A stretch of DNA of 64,000 nt. Source: an uncultured Polaribacter sp. Lineage in GTDB: Bacteria > Bacteroidota > Bacteroidia > Flavobacteriales > Flavobacteriaceae. This document shows positions 1 to 8,672 of the stretch, piece after piece. The number at the start of each line of letters is the position of its first letter. Within the stretch, counting starts at the first letter, position 1. The stretch is from assembly GCA_943846595.1 (NCBI GenBank), contig OX044355.1:1453501-1517500 (forward strand), read 5' to 3'. The notes below the pieces were generated by a model. That model ran no database searches. It had not been told where the DNA came from and worked only from the letters and a program-made list of their open reading frames with translations. The position numbers and the translations under genes are program-made.

Positions 1-639
1 TGCATTTTCTGGATTTACATCGATAAAACGGGCGTAGTTAATCATTGAAAATAACACGTCACCAAATTCTTTTTCAGTGTTTGCTTTATTCCCTTTTTTT
101 ATTTCTTCGTTTAGTTCTTCCAGTTCCTCCTGTACATTTTCCCAAACTTGCTCGGGTTTTTCCCAATCAAAACCAACACCAGTTACTTTTTCTTGAATTC
201 GAGATGCTTTTACCAATGCAGGTAAGCTATTAGGCACACCCTCCAATACAGATTTTTTGCCTTCTTTGAGTTTTAGTTGTTCCCAATTTCTTTTAACATC
301 TTCTTCGTTATCAACTTTTACATTTCCATAGATGTGAGGATGTCTACTAATTAGTTTGTCCGAAATCGAGTTGGCTACATCGCCAATGTCAAATGCTTTT
401 TTTTCACTTCCTATTTTTGCATAAAAAACAATATGCAGCAATACATCTCCTAATTCTTTTTTTATTTCTTGTAAATCATTATCCAGAATAGCATCAGCAA
501 GTTCATAGGTTTCTTCGATTGTAAGATGACGAAGACTTTCCAATGTTTGCTTTTTATCCCAGGGACACTTCTCGCGAAGCTCATCCATAATATCTAACAA
601 TCGATTAAAAGCAGCTAACTGTTCTTTTCTTGAATTCAT
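1..639 (-). CDS. mazG: MazG nucleoside triphosphate pyrophosphohydrolase (partial, C-terminus beyond window)
   Basis: MazG hydrolyses (d)NTPs to NMP and pyrophosphate, a cytosolic house-cleaning and stringent-response-related role. The 213 codons run from an ATG at 639 and continue past base 1. The N-terminal half shows the family opening around ELREKCPWDKKQT and the metal-binding helices (TIEETYELADAI, then KKELGDVLLHIVF). A second MazG repeat begins later (QEELEELNEEIKKGN, then EKEFGDVLFSMINYARF), so this is the two-domain form, and only the last few tens of residues are missing. It is the last visible gene of the leftward ruvX-def-DUF5606-mazG group, an order common in Flavobacteriaceae. 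Confidence 0.93.
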   Translation of the reverse strand, partial: MNSRKEQLAAFNRLLDIMDELREKCPWDKKQTLESLRHLTIEETYELADAILDNDLQEIKKELGDVLLHIVFYAKIGSEKKAFDIGDVANSISDKLISRHPHIYGNVKVDNEEDVKRNWEQLKLKEGKKSVLEGVPNSLPALVKASRIQEKVTGVGFDWEKPEQVWENVQEELEELNEEIKKGNKANTEKEFGDVLFSMINYARFIDVNPENA

Positions 640-762
640 TTTTTATTGAGTTTCAACGTTTCTGTAATAAAACGCGCTAACGAAAGAAACTGTAGCCTGC
701 ATCAGCGCAATACAAAGAATGCATCAGAATCTTGTTATACACAATACTACGAAAAACGGAGA

Positions 763-1185
763 TTATACCTTTTCTGAATTTTCTGTAGCAGTTGCCTCTA
801 TTTTAGAGAAGTCTAAACCGGCATCCACTAAAATATTATACCATTGTATGATCTTCTTTATGTTTGAAGTATATACTCTTTCCTCATCGTATTCTGGCAA
901 TATTTCAGAAAAATAACTCTTCAGTTTATTTCCACTCTCTTTGTGAGAAATACTTTCTTTTCCAGCTTCTTTTTCAAATATTTTTTTAAAAATATTTAGC
1001 AATAAAACTTCTTCTTCATAGGTATATATGGCAATGTTTTCTAACATGCTAATATTCTGAGTTGAAGTAATCGGAAATCTCTTTTTATCGTGTAAAGAGG
1101 CGACGATAACCCCTGTCTTTGTTTGTGAAACTACTTCGAATAATCCTGGTTTACCAGTAACTGCAATAATTTTACTAAATTCCAT
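763..1185 (-). CDS. DUF5606 domain-containing protein
   Basis: This 140-residue soluble protein has no signal peptide or membrane segment. The N-terminal half (MEFSKIIAVTGKPGLFEVV, then KTGVIVASLHDKKRFPI) looks like a small beta-rich SH3-like domain. The C-terminal half is a helical segment ending in an acidic, low-complexity tail. I recognise it as the Bacteroidota-restricted family DUF5606, whose biochemical role is unknown. It lies 28 bases downstream of def on the same strand, so it is probably cotranscribed with it. The position between def and mazG recurs in flavobacterial genomes and hints at a housekeeping role, which is inference. Confidence 0.85.
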   Translation of the reverse strand: MEFSKIIAVTGKPGLFEVVSQTKTGVIVASLHDKKRFPITSTQNISMLENIAIYTYEEEVLLLNIFKKIFEKEAGKESISHKESGNKLKSYFSEILPEYDEERVYTSNIKKIIQWYNILVDAGLDFSKIEATATENSEKV

Positions 1186-1213
1186 CTGTGTCTTTTTTAT
1201 CTTAATTAAAAGC

Positions 1214-1804
1214 TTATTTACCTTTTTTTATATTTGGAAAACGCATTCTATAGTCTGCTTTAATCTTTCCTTTTGAAATATTTTCTAATTTCTTTTTAAT
1301 AATTCTTTTCTTCAATGATGAAAGTTTATCCGTAAACAAAATCCCCTCAATATGATCATATTCGTGCTGAAATACTCTCGCTGCTAAACCTTCTAAAACT
1401 TCTGTGTGTTTTTTAAAGTTTTCATCCTGATATTCAATGGTTATTTTTTCTTTTCGTAAGACATCTTCTCGAACATCTGGAATGCTCAAACAGCCTTCGT
1501 TAAAAACCCATTCTTCGCCTTCTTCCTTTATAATTTGAGGATTTATAAAAACGCGATTAAAATTTTTTAAGGCAAAACGATCTTTTTCCGATAAACCTTC
1601 ATCATCCGCAAAAGGAGAAGCATCAATTAAAAAAACACGAATTGCTTTTCCAATTTGTGGAGCAGCCAAACCAACACCAGAAGCATTATACATGGTTTCT
1701 TTCATGTTAGAGATTAACTGATCTAACGCTGGGTAATCTGCGTCAATGGGAACTCCTACCTTCCTTAAAACAGGATCTCCGTAGGCAACAATAGGTAATA
1801 TCAT
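1214..1804 (-). CDS. def: Peptide deformylase
   Basis: Removes the N-formyl group from nascent polypeptides at the ribosome, using a metal ion, usually Fe2+. All three family motifs are present: GVGLAAPQ at residues 43-50, EGCLS at 103-107 with metal ligand Cys105, and QHEYDH at 146-151 with ligands His147 and His151 and catalytic Glu148. The length of 196 residues is normal for a bacterial type 1 enzyme with a basic C-terminal helix. The start ATG at 1804 gives the expected MILPIVAYGDPVLR opening. The gene follows ruvX by about 96 bases and precedes DUF5606. Confidence 0.97.
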   Translation of the reverse strand: MILPIVAYGDPVLRKVGVPIDADYPALDQLISNMKETMYNASGVGLAAPQIGKAIRVFLIDASPFADDEGLSEKDRFALKNFNRVFINPQIIKEEGEEWVFNEGCLSIPDVREDVLRKEKITIEYQDENFKKHTEVLEGLAARVFQHEYDHIEGILFTDKLSSLKKRIIKKKLENISKGKIKADYRMRFPNIKKGK

Positions 1805-1900
1805 TTATTTGTTTTTAAGGCTTCAAAAGTACGATTTACAATTTCGATTCGCCAATTTTAGATTGTGAATTTATAGTTTAAAATCAATTTAAATTTCTTT

Positions 1901-2311
1901 TTATTGATTATAAAGGTAAGATTGTAAAATTATTGTGGCGCTAATTTCATCCACCAATGCTTTGTTTTTTCGTTGATTTTTGTTCAGACCACTATCAATC
2001 ATTGTTTGAAAAGCCATTTTAGAGGTAAAACGCTCATCTACACGATGTATTGGGATTTTTGGAATTTGTTGTTCTAATTTCTTTAAAAAAGGAACAATTA
2101 GTGTTTCACTTTCACTATCCGTATTGTCCATTTGCTTTGGTTTTCCCACCAAAAAGAGATCTACTTTCTCTTTTGAAATATAGGTCTTTAAAAAGCCTAA
2201 TAGCTCTTTAGTATCTACCGTTGTTAATCCAGAAGCAATAATTTTCATTTCATCTGTAACGGCAATACCTGTTCGTTTTTTTCCAAAATCAATAGCTAAA
2301 ATTCTCCCCAA
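1901..2311 (-). CDS. ruvX: RuvX/YqgF-family putative Holliday junction resolvase (TTG start)
   Basis: YqgF/RuvX proteins have an RNase H-like fold and are implicated in pre-16S rRNA 5' end processing and Holliday-junction cleavage. Motifs visible are LAIDFGKKRTGIAVTD at the N-terminus, FLVGKPKQMDN in the middle, and HRVDERFTSKMA followed by KKNQRKNKALVDEISATIIL near the end, which carry the conserved acidic residues. The reading frame is open upstream to 2425, but the family begins right at GRILAIDFG and there is no ATG there. A TTG at 2309-2311 gives a normal 136-residue protein, and a flavobacterial -7 box lies just upstream. I therefore choose the TTG start. The longer 174-residue version adds non-conserved residues that would overlap the promoter region. 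Confidence 0.9.
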   Translation of the reverse strand: MGRILAIDFGKKRTGIAVTDEMKIIASGLTTVDTKELLGFLKTYISKEKVDLFLVGKPKQMDNTDSESETLIVPFLKKLEQQIPKIPIHRVDERFTSKMAFQTMIDSGLNKNQRKNKALVDEISATIILQSYLYNQ

Positions 2312-2327
2312 ATTATAATATTTTACG

Positions 2328-2335
2328 CAAAAATA
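2328..2335 (-). promoter_or_regulatory. Putative -7 box for ruvX
   Basis: Read on the minus strand the octamer is TATTTTTG, a match to the Bacteroidota -7 consensus TAnnTTTG, 16 bases upstream of the chosen TTG start. No TTG-type -33 element lies at the usual 17-23 base spacing, so this is only moderate support. It favours a short leader and the internal start codon. Confidence 0.35.
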
Positions 2336-2377
2336 CGAAATTAAACAACGATCGGTAATATGTTTAAAAAATGTATA

Positions 2378-2411
2378 TTTGTCTAGGTATTTAACCTTAG
2401 TTTTATATTTG
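2378..2411 (+). promoter_or_regulatory. Promoter for dapD (TTTG / TATATTTG)
   Basis: TTTG at 2378-2381 and TATATTTG at 2404-2411 are separated by 22 bases and fit the Bacteroidota housekeeping promoter pattern (-33 TTG, -7 TAnnTTTG, 17-23 base spacer). The dapD ATG is 20 bases downstream. A second TATATTTG occurs at 2374-2381, so a tandem upstream start is possible. Confidence 0.6.
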
Positions 2412-2430
2412 TAGAAACGAAACAATTTAA

Positions 2431-3246
2431 ATGAAAGAAATTAGAGAAATTATAGAATTAGCATGGGAAAATCGTGATTTGTTGAAAGAAGAAAAGACAA
2501 TTCAAACAATCCGAAAAGTTGTTGATTTATTAGATAAAGGTGCTCTTAGAGTTGCAGAACCTACAGCATCTGGTTGGCAAGTGAATGAATGGGTAAAAAA
2601 AGCAGTTGTTTTATATTTTCCAATTCAAAAAATGGAAACTTTAGAAGCAGGGATATTTGAATATCACGATAAAATACCCTTAAAAAGGAATTTTGCTGAA
2701 AGAGGAATCCGAGTAGTGCCCAATGCAGTGGCGCGTCATGGATCTTTTATAGCCTCTGGCACAATATTAATGCCAAGTTACGTTAATATAGGAGCCTATG
2801 TAGACGAAGGTACCATGGTAGATACCTGGGCAACCGTTGGATCGTGTGCTCAAATAGGTAAAAACGTTCATTTATCTGGTGGTGTTGGTATTGGAGGAGT
2901 TTTAGAACCTTTGCAAGCCGCCCCAGTGATTATAGAAGATGGTGCTTTTATCGGATCTCGATGCATTGTTGTTGAGGGGGTACGTGTAGAGAAAGAAGCT
3001 GTCTTGGGTGCAAATGTAGTATTGACAATGAGTACCAAGATTATTGATGTAACTGGTGATACACCAATAGAAATGAAAGGAATTGTACCTGCAAGATCTG
3101 TAGTCATTCCTGGAAGTTATGTGAAAAAGTTTGCAGCGGGAGAATACAATGTTCCTTGTGCATTAATTATTGGAAAAAGAAAAGAAAGTACAAATAAAAA
3201 AACATCCCTAAATGACGCCTTGAGAGAATATGATGTAGCTGTTTAA
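2431..3246 (+). CDS. dapD: 2,3,4,5-tetrahydropyridine-2,6-dicarboxylate N-succinyltransferase
   Basis: Transfers succinyl from succinyl-CoA to tetrahydrodipicolinate in the succinylase branch of lysine and diaminopimelate synthesis, in the cytosol. The 271 residues have the expected helical N-terminal domain (VNEWVKKAVVLYFP), then a left-handed parallel beta-helix of hexapeptide repeats (roughly residues 100-230) containing MPSYVNIGAYVDEGTMVDTW and GVGIGGVLEP, then a C-terminal strand region. Length is typical. It has its own promoter and starts a rightward series, though the following glycosyltransferase begins only 10 bases later, so read-through is likely. Confidence 0.97.
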   Translation: MKEIREIIELAWENRDLLKEEKTIQTIRKVVDLLDKGALRVAEPTASGWQVNEWVKKAVVLYFPIQKMETLEAGIFEYHDKIPLKRNFAERGIRVVPNAVARHGSFIASGTILMPSYVNIGAYVDEGTMVDTWATVGSCAQIGKNVHLSGGVGIGGVLEPLQAAPVIIEDGAFIGSRCIVVEGVRVEKEAVLGANVVLTMSTKIIDVTGDTPIEMKGIVPARSVVIPGSYVKKFAAGEYNVPCALIIGKRKESTNKKTSLNDALREYDVAV

Positions 3247-3256
3247 AAAAAAATTG

Positions 3257-4009
3257 ATGAAAAAGATTACCGCAATTATTCCTACATTAAATGAAGAAAT
3301 CCATATTGAAGAAGCTATCAATTCGGTCAGATTTGCCGACGAAATTATAGTGATCGATTCTTTTAGTAGTGATAAAACAGTAGAATTAGCCCAAAAGCAC
3401 CATGTAAAAATCATTAAGCGAAAGTTTGATGATTTTTCTTCACAAAAAAACTTTGCGATCGATCAGGCACAACATGATTGGATTTATATTTTGGATGCAG
3501 ATGAAAGAGTAACGCCTGATGTAGAAAATGAAGTGTTGGAAGCCGTTAAAAACCCTGGAAATCATGTTGGTTTCTATGTGCGAAGATCTTTTTATCTTTC
3601 TGGAAAAATTGTCAAATACGGAGGTTTTCAAAGAGATAAAGTAGTCCGTTTATTTTTAAAAGAATTCTGCAGATACAACGGAAATCACGTTCATGAAACG
3701 ATCTTAGCGAATGGAAAATTAGGTTTTTTTAAGCATAAAATTGACCATTATTCATACCGGAATTATAACCACTATATCGAAAAACTAAATCATTATGCCG
3801 CTTTAAGAGCAAGACAATTGCAAGCGCAAGGTAAAACGGTAAATTTATACCATATTTTAATCAAACCTCCTGTGCGTTTTTTTGTACATTATATAGTTCG
3901 CTTAGGTTTCTTAGATGGATTTTCAGGTTTTTTAATTGCAAAAACACACGCATATGGGGTTTTGACAAGATATATTAAACTCTGGTTATTCAATCAAAAA
4001 ATTTCCTAA
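3257..4009 (+). CDS. Family 2 glycosyltransferase, WaaE/KdtX-like
   Basis: A GT-A fold transferase predicted to add a sugar to lipopolysaccharide core or another cell-surface glycan. The N-terminus TAIIPTLNEEIHIEEAI and the DSFSSDKTVELA segment are typical of the nucleotide-sugar binding half. The LDADERV motif supplies the DxD-type metal site near residue 80. The C-terminal half is basic and aromatic (RFFVHYIVRLGFLDG), as in WaaE-like proteins that sit against the inner face of the membrane. I start at the ATG at 3257, because an in-frame TTG three bases earlier adds nothing. Its stop codon directly abuts the ATG of the next gene, which supports a functional pairing. The acceptor sugar cannot be predicted. 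Confidence 0.85.
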   Translation: MKKITAIIPTLNEEIHIEEAINSVRFADEIIVIDSFSSDKTVELAQKHHVKIIKRKFDDFSSQKNFAIDQAQHDWIYILDADERVTPDVENEVLEAVKNPGNHVGFYVRRSFYLSGKIVKYGGFQRDKVVRLFLKEFCRYNGNHVHETILANGKLGFFKHKIDHYSYRNYNHYIEKLNHYAALRARQLQAQGKTVNLYHILIKPPVRFFVHYIVRLGFLDGFSGFLIAKTHAYGVLTRYIKLWLFNQKIS

Positions 4010-4990
4010 ATGAAGAAAGATGAAGTACCCGTAATAGATGCTGTAATCATGTGGGTAGATGGGAACGATCCTTTTCATAAGGCAAAAATGGAAAACTATT
4101 TAGAGTATTCTCATGCTATAAATAACAAATCTTTGAGAACTCGGTATGATCATGTAAATGAAATCGAATTCTGCGTAAAGTCAATTTTAAAATATGCAGA
4201 ATTTGTTAGAAATATTTTTATCGTTACTGACAACCAGACGCCAGATTTTTTAAAAGACCAAGCCAAAGCACAACGAGAATTCCCAAATGTTTTTATTGTA
4301 GATCACAAAGTAATTTTTGAGGGCTACACACACTATTTACCAACATTTAATTCAAGATCAATAGCGACGATGATTCATAGAATACCGGGTCTTTCTTCCT
4401 CTTTTATCATTTTTAATGACGATGTATTTTTAATAAAAAAAGTATTTCCAACCGATTTTTTTATCAATGATAAGCCAGTTATTCGCGGCGTTTGGAAGCC
4501 TTTTGATGAAAATGTCTTTTTTAAAAAAGTAAAACGCGTTTTTTTACAACGATTTAATAAAGTAAAACTAGAAAGAGCAGGACACTATAAGGCACAACAA
4601 CTGATTGCAAAGAAAACAGGGTTTCATCAATATTTTAAATCCCATCATGTTCCGCTCCCAATCAGAAAATCTACTATTGATACTTTTTTAAAGGAACATG
4701 AAGAAGCTCATATCAATAATATTACTCACCGATTCAGACATGCTACTCAATTTTTACCCGAATCATTATCAAATCATATCGAAATAAAAAATAATACGGC
4801 TATTTTGTTAAATGATTATAAACTATCTTACATTCAAAACTACAAGAAACCTTTTTTATGGTTAAAATATAAATTAAGAAGTGCGGATGAAAATGGAAAT
4901 AAATTATTTTTATGTTTGCAAAGCTTAGACCAGTGTCCCCCCGTGAAATTGAGTTTTATTAAAAAATGGCTTCAAGAAAAGTACAATTAA
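4010..4990 (+). CDS. Stealth-family hexose-1-phosphate (capsule-type) phosphotransferase
   Basis: Stealth proteins transfer sugar-1-phosphate units to build phosphodiester-linked surface polysaccharides and are related to eukaryotic GlcNAc-1-phosphotransferase. The CR1 signature IDAVIMWVDGNDP is at residues 9-21. CR2 follows with RTRYDHVNEIEFCVKSI and NIFIVTDNQTP. The conserved SSFIIFNDDVFL block lies near residue 135, and CR3/CR4-like segments (KSHHVPLPIRKST, ITHRFRHATQF) follow. The 326 residues match the family and there is no signal peptide. The preceding transferase stops immediately before this ATG (TAAATG), so the two are probably translated together to decorate a surface glycan. No other capsule genes are in view, so the polymer is unknown. 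Confidence 0.88.
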   Translation: MKKDEVPVIDAVIMWVDGNDPFHKAKMENYLEYSHAINNKSLRTRYDHVNEIEFCVKSILKYAEFVRNIFIVTDNQTPDFLKDQAKAQREFPNVFIVDHKVIFEGYTHYLPTFNSRSIATMIHRIPGLSSSFIIFNDDVFLIKKVFPTDFFINDKPVIRGVWKPFDENVFFKKVKRVFLQRFNKVKLERAGHYKAQQLIAKKTGFHQYFKSHHVPLPIRKSTIDTFLKEHEEAHINNITHRFRHATQFLPESLSNHIEIKNNTAILLNDYKLSYIQNYKKPFLWLKYKLRSADENGNKLFLCLQSLDQCPPVKLSFIKKWLQEKYN

Positions 4991-4993
4991 GCA

Positions 4994-5551
4994 ATGATGA
5001 GTGATTTAATAAAAGAAGCATCCCAGCACTTAACAGACGGAAATGTCCTATTGTACCCAACTGATACCGTTTGGGGAGTTGGATGTGATGCCTGCAATTT
5101 TGAGGCGGTTGCTAAAGTATTTCAGCTTAAAAAAAGAGCTGAAAGCAAGAGTCTAATTGTTTTGGTGAGTTCTATTTCTATGTTAAAAAAATATGTGACT
5201 GTTCCTCAACGTGTGATAGAACTTCTTAAAAAATCAAAGAAACCAACAACAATTATTTATGAACATCCAATAGGATTTGCAAAAAACGCAATCGCCACCG
5301 ATGGTACCATTGCCATAAGAGTTGTACAAGATTCATTTTGCAGAAAATTGATCAAAAAATTCCAAAAACCAATTATTTCAACTTCTGCAAATATAAGCGG
5401 AGCAGCAACCCCAAAATCATTTCAAGAAATTAGCCAACCAATTTTGGAAGGTGTTGATTATATAGTAAATTTGCACGAGAATCGAGCCTGTACAAAACCT
5501 TCTACAATTTTAAAAGTCGTAGGCAGCGAAGTTCAGGTTTTAAGAGCATAA
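4994..5551 (+). CDS. tsaC: YrdC/Sua5-domain L-threonylcarbamoyladenylate synthase
   Basis: Makes threonylcarbamoyl-AMP from threonine, bicarbonate and ATP for the universal t6A37 tRNA modification. The 185 residues form a single YrdC domain with the Sua5 C-terminal extension absent, so this is the TsaC-type form. Characteristic segments are LYPTDTVWGVGCDA, KKRAESKSLIVLVSS, GTIAIRVVQD and ISTSANISGAATP. Two in-frame ATGs at 4994 and 4997 are equally plausible starts. It is four bases downstream of the Stealth gene and just upstream of cca, another tRNA maturation gene, so the pair may be coregulated. Confidence 0.93.
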   Translation: MMSDLIKEASQHLTDGNVLLYPTDTVWGVGCDACNFEAVAKVFQLKKRAESKSLIVLVSSISMLKKYVTVPQRVIELLKKSKKPTTIIYEHPIGFAKNAIATDGTIAIRVVQDSFCRKLIKKFQKPIISTSANISGAATPKSFQEISQPILEGVDYIVNLHENRACTKPSTILKVVGSEVQVLRA

Positions 5552-5578
5552 GAATCAATCTAAAAGAGGCGTCAATCC

Positions 5579-7006
5579 GTGACAAATAGCAATACAAATT
5601 TCAAAGCGGCAATTTCATCAGAAATTTTCACCGTAATTTCAAAAGCATCAAAATTATTATCCATAGACAGTTATGTGATTGGAGGTTTTGTACGTGATTT
5701 TTTCCTAAAAAGAGGTACTGCCAAAGACATCGATATTGTAGCCATTGGAAGTGGGATTGAATTGGCTGAAAAAGTAGCCCGTTTACTGCCAAATAAACCA
5801 AAAGTGCAAGTTTTTAAAACCTACGGAACTGCTATGTTGCGTTATAAAGATGTTGAAATTGAATTTGTAGGTGCTAGAAAAGAGTCCTATTCAGAAGAAA
5901 GTAGAAATCCTGAAGTTTCTGAAGGAAGTTTGGTAGACGACCAAAATAGGCGCGATTTTACAATTAACGCGTTGGCACTAAGTTTAAATGAGTTGAATTT
6001 CGGTGATTTGTTAGACCCTTTTCATGGGATGTATGATTTAGTAAATAAGAATATTAAGACCCCTCTAGATCCAGACATTACCTATTCCGATGATCCCTTG
6101 AGAATGATGCGGGCCATTCGATTTGCAACGCAATTAAATTTTACAATCGAATCGAATTCCCTACAAGCCATTGCGAAAAATTCTGAAAGATTACAGATTA
6201 TTACTCGCGAACGTATTGTTGATGAATTGCATAAAATCCTATTGTCTGCAAAGCCTTCAATTGGTTTTTTACATCTAGAAGAAACAGGGTTATTGAGTCA
6301 GATATTACCCGAGTTAATCAACTTAAAAGGAGTAGAAGAGGTAGAAGGACAGAAACACAAAGATAATTTCTATCATACACTAGAAGTTGTTGATAATATT
6401 TCAAATAATACAGAAGATGTTTGGTTGCGATGGGCGGCACTATTGCATGATATTGGGAAAGCACCCACCAAAAAGTTTAGTAAAAAAGTAGGTTGGACGT
6501 TTCATTCTCATGAGTTCGTGGGCGCTAAAATGGTTTACAAACTGTTTAAGCGATTAAAAATGCCACTAAATAACAAGATGAAGTTTGTCCAGAAAATGGT
6601 CTTATTAAGCTCTCGACCAATTGTATTGGCGAGCCAAGTTACCGATGCCGCAGTGAGGCGTTTGGTATTTGATGCTGGTGATGATATTAATTCTTTAATG
6701 ACGCTCTGTGAAGCCGATATTACCACCAAAAACCCAAAAAAATTTAAAAGATACCATCAAAATTTTGAATTGGTTCGTGACAAAATTAAAGAAGTTGAAG
6801 AAAGAGATCGGGTACGTAATTTTCAACCACCCGTTTCCGGTGAAGAAATTATGAAAACGTTTAATTTAAAACCGTGTAAAGAAATTGGTCAAATCAAAGA
6901 AGCAATTAAAGAAGCGATTTTAGATGGTAAAATACCAAATGAGCATCAAGCTTCTTATGCTTTTATGATTGAAAAAGGAGAGCAACTAGGACTTCAAAGA
7001 CACTAA
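5579..7006 (+). CDS. cca: CCA tRNA nucleotidyltransferase with HD domain (GTG start)
   Basis: A class II nucleotidyltransferase that adds or repairs the 3' CCA end of tRNAs. The head domain has GGFVRD at residues 35-40 and the catalytic aspartates in AKDIDIV. The RRDFTINALA block follows, then a helical neck region. From about residue 255 there is an HD metal-dependent phosphohydrolase domain (LLHDIGKAPTKK, HSHEFVGAKM), giving 475 residues, the usual Bacteroidota architecture. The start is a GTG at 5579, and no better ATG precedes the conserved head. tRNAs here lack an encoded CCA (see the tRNA operon near 41 kb), so this activity is needed. It converges on the DUF6029 gene with only five bases between stops. 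Confidence 0.93.
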   Translation: MTNSNTNFKAAISSEIFTVISKASKLLSIDSYVIGGFVRDFFLKRGTAKDIDIVAIGSGIELAEKVARLLPNKPKVQVFKTYGTAMLRYKDVEIEFVGARKESYSEESRNPEVSEGSLVDDQNRRDFTINALALSLNELNFGDLLDPFHGMYDLVNKNIKTPLDPDITYSDDPLRMMRAIRFATQLNFTIESNSLQAIAKNSERLQIITRERIVDELHKILLSAKPSIGFLHLEETGLLSQILPELINLKGVEEVEGQKHKDNFYHTLEVVDNISNNTEDVWLRWAALLHDIGKAPTKKFSKKVGWTFHSHEFVGAKMVYKLFKRLKMPLNNKMKFVQKMVLLSSRPIVLASQVTDAAVRRLVFDAGDDINSLMTLCEADITTKNPKKFKRYHQNFELVRDKIKEVEERDRVRNFQPPVSGEEIMKTFNLKPCKEIGQIKEAIKEAILDGKIPNEHQASYAFMIEKGEQLGLQRH

Positions 7007-7011
7007 TTACT

Positions 7012-8655
7012 TTAAAAAGACATGGTTATATTTGCAGAAATCCCAGTACTTTCTGGAACATTTCTACAGACCCCACCTATACAAATTAACCCCCCACGTT
7101 GTCTTCCGTAATTTAATGCAAATCGATGTGCCCCTACGGTATAACTTCCGCCTACATTGTAGTAATGAATTTGTTGGTCGACATCGTCATTCCCATAGTT
7201 GTAAATATCGTTTATATAAACAGCTAATTTTGACGTAGCATTGTATTCAACAGTTCCACCAGCCCAATTTTTTCGATCATCATTGGTTGCTAAAAGCTGC
7301 GCTTCAAAACGCAACGACTTTCCTTTACCCATTTTGTAGGTAGCTTCACTTACAAAGATGTTAGCATTGATTTCTCCAAAGGTTTCTTCAATATATCTTT
7401 TGTTATAGGACTGGTTTACATAATAAAATATAGTGTTCCATTGTTTGGACCATTTTTTACGAACTTCGAAACTCAGATCTGAAAAATACTTTTGGCCAAA
7501 ACCAAAGAAATCCATTTCATAATCAAAACTAGCAAAGTCATAATCTGCCTTTAGCCCATGCCAAGAGGAGAAGTTTAAAGCAACTTTAGCTCCGTATTTT
7601 CCACCTAAGAAAGTCCCTTTTTTTAGCTTATAAAAAACATCAATTTGCCCTCCAATTTCACCAGATTTAATAAGAGATGGGTCTTGAAAGGAAACTTGAG
7701 GTTGTGCTTGATAAACATAGATGTTTGTTAATAGATAGTCGTGCTGTTTTGTTAAAGCGGGCAAGTAGTTTACTACACTTTCATTGTAAATGTTTCCATT
7801 GGCTTCTCTGTCAGAAAAAAGGTTCATATTTTCCATCCTTCTAAACGTTGCATTGATACCGAGTCCTTTTTTTGCATATCCAAAATTCGCTAGCACAGCT
7901 GCTCCTTTTTTTGCATTTTTGATTTGATTTTGAATGATTACTGCATCTTTTCCTTTGGCAACATACTCAAGATTGGAATAAAAATGATCTTTTGAAAACT
8001 CTATTCGGCTAGAAAATAAATCGGTTCTGTTGTTGTAATCAAAATTCGTTTCGGTCTTTTCTTGCGACCGACCTACATAACTAAACCCAGCACTCAAAGA
8101 TGAAGTTTCAAAGTTTAGGGCAGATGAGATGTCAAAGTCCGAATTAAAACCAATGATATTTCCTTTAGAAATAGCAAATCCTTTTCGTTGGTTTGCATAA
8201 AAACTAGTAAAATGTAAGTATTCTTTTGGACTATATTTAAAGCGTCCACCTAGAAGGGCATTGTTAATCCCTAATTGACGATCTTCCCAAGATCTTAAAA
8301 TGAGGCCACTTCCAAACTGTTCATAAAAATGCCCCAAGGTAACTTCTATTTTACCTGTATTATATCCGAGATAGTACAATCCCAGATTTGTTTTGTCTAA
8401 GTTTGGAGAATAATTTAGCATCGCTTTTGGTTCATAACTTTCTACTTGCAAACCCGCATAAAAGTTTTTATAAGAATAGTCGATTTTAAAAAAGTTATTC
8501 GATCGAAATCGGTTCGATTCCAGAAAATCACCTGTTTTTGAATCATCTAAGTAATATTGAGAATTCGATTCAAACCCGTAAGAAATATCATGGTCTTCTT
8601 GTGAAAATGAAACGAAAGAAATTAGAAGTATAATGAAGAGTATTGATTTTTTCAT
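7012..8655 (-). CDS. DUF6029 family outer-membrane beta-barrel protein
   Basis: The 547-residue product starts with a clear signal peptide (MKKSILFIILLISFVSFSQ) and continues as alternating amphipathic strands rich in aromatic residues and Asn/Gly turns, ending in the beta-barrel-type terminal residues ISANITMSF. I recognise DUF6029 from features such as LGHFYEQFGSGLILRSWEDR. The family is confined to Bacteroidota and its function is not established. The TlpA-type thioredoxin gene sits directly upstream on the same strand with a 17-base gap. An Omp28-like lipoprotein with its own CxxC is divergent just beyond, which suggests a shared envelope redox or export job (inference). Confidence 0.85.
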   Translation of the reverse strand: MKKSILFIILLISFVSFSQEDHDISYGFESNSQYYLDDSKTGDFLESNRFRSNNFFKIDYSYKNFYAGLQVESYEPKAMLNYSPNLDKTNLGLYYLGYNTGKIEVTLGHFYEQFGSGLILRSWEDRQLGINNALLGGRFKYSPKEYLHFTSFYANQRKGFAISKGNIIGFNSDFDISSALNFETSSLSAGFSYVGRSQEKTETNFDYNNRTDLFSSRIEFSKDHFYSNLEYVAKGKDAVIIQNQIKNAKKGAAVLANFGYAKKGLGINATFRRMENMNLFSDREANGNIYNESVVNYLPALTKQHDYLLTNIYVYQAQPQVSFQDPSLIKSGEIGGQIDVFYKLKKGTFLGGKYGAKVALNFSSWHGLKADYDFASFDYEMDFFGFGQKYFSDLSFEVRKKWSKQWNTIFYYVNQSYNKRYIEETFGEINANIFVSEATYKMGKGKSLRFEAQLLATNDDRKNWAGGTVEYNATSKLAVYINDIYNYGNDDVDQQIHYYNVGGSYTVGAHRFALNYGRQRGGLICIGGVCRNVPESTGISANITMSF

Positions 8656-8672
8656 AGGTAGGATAATTACGA

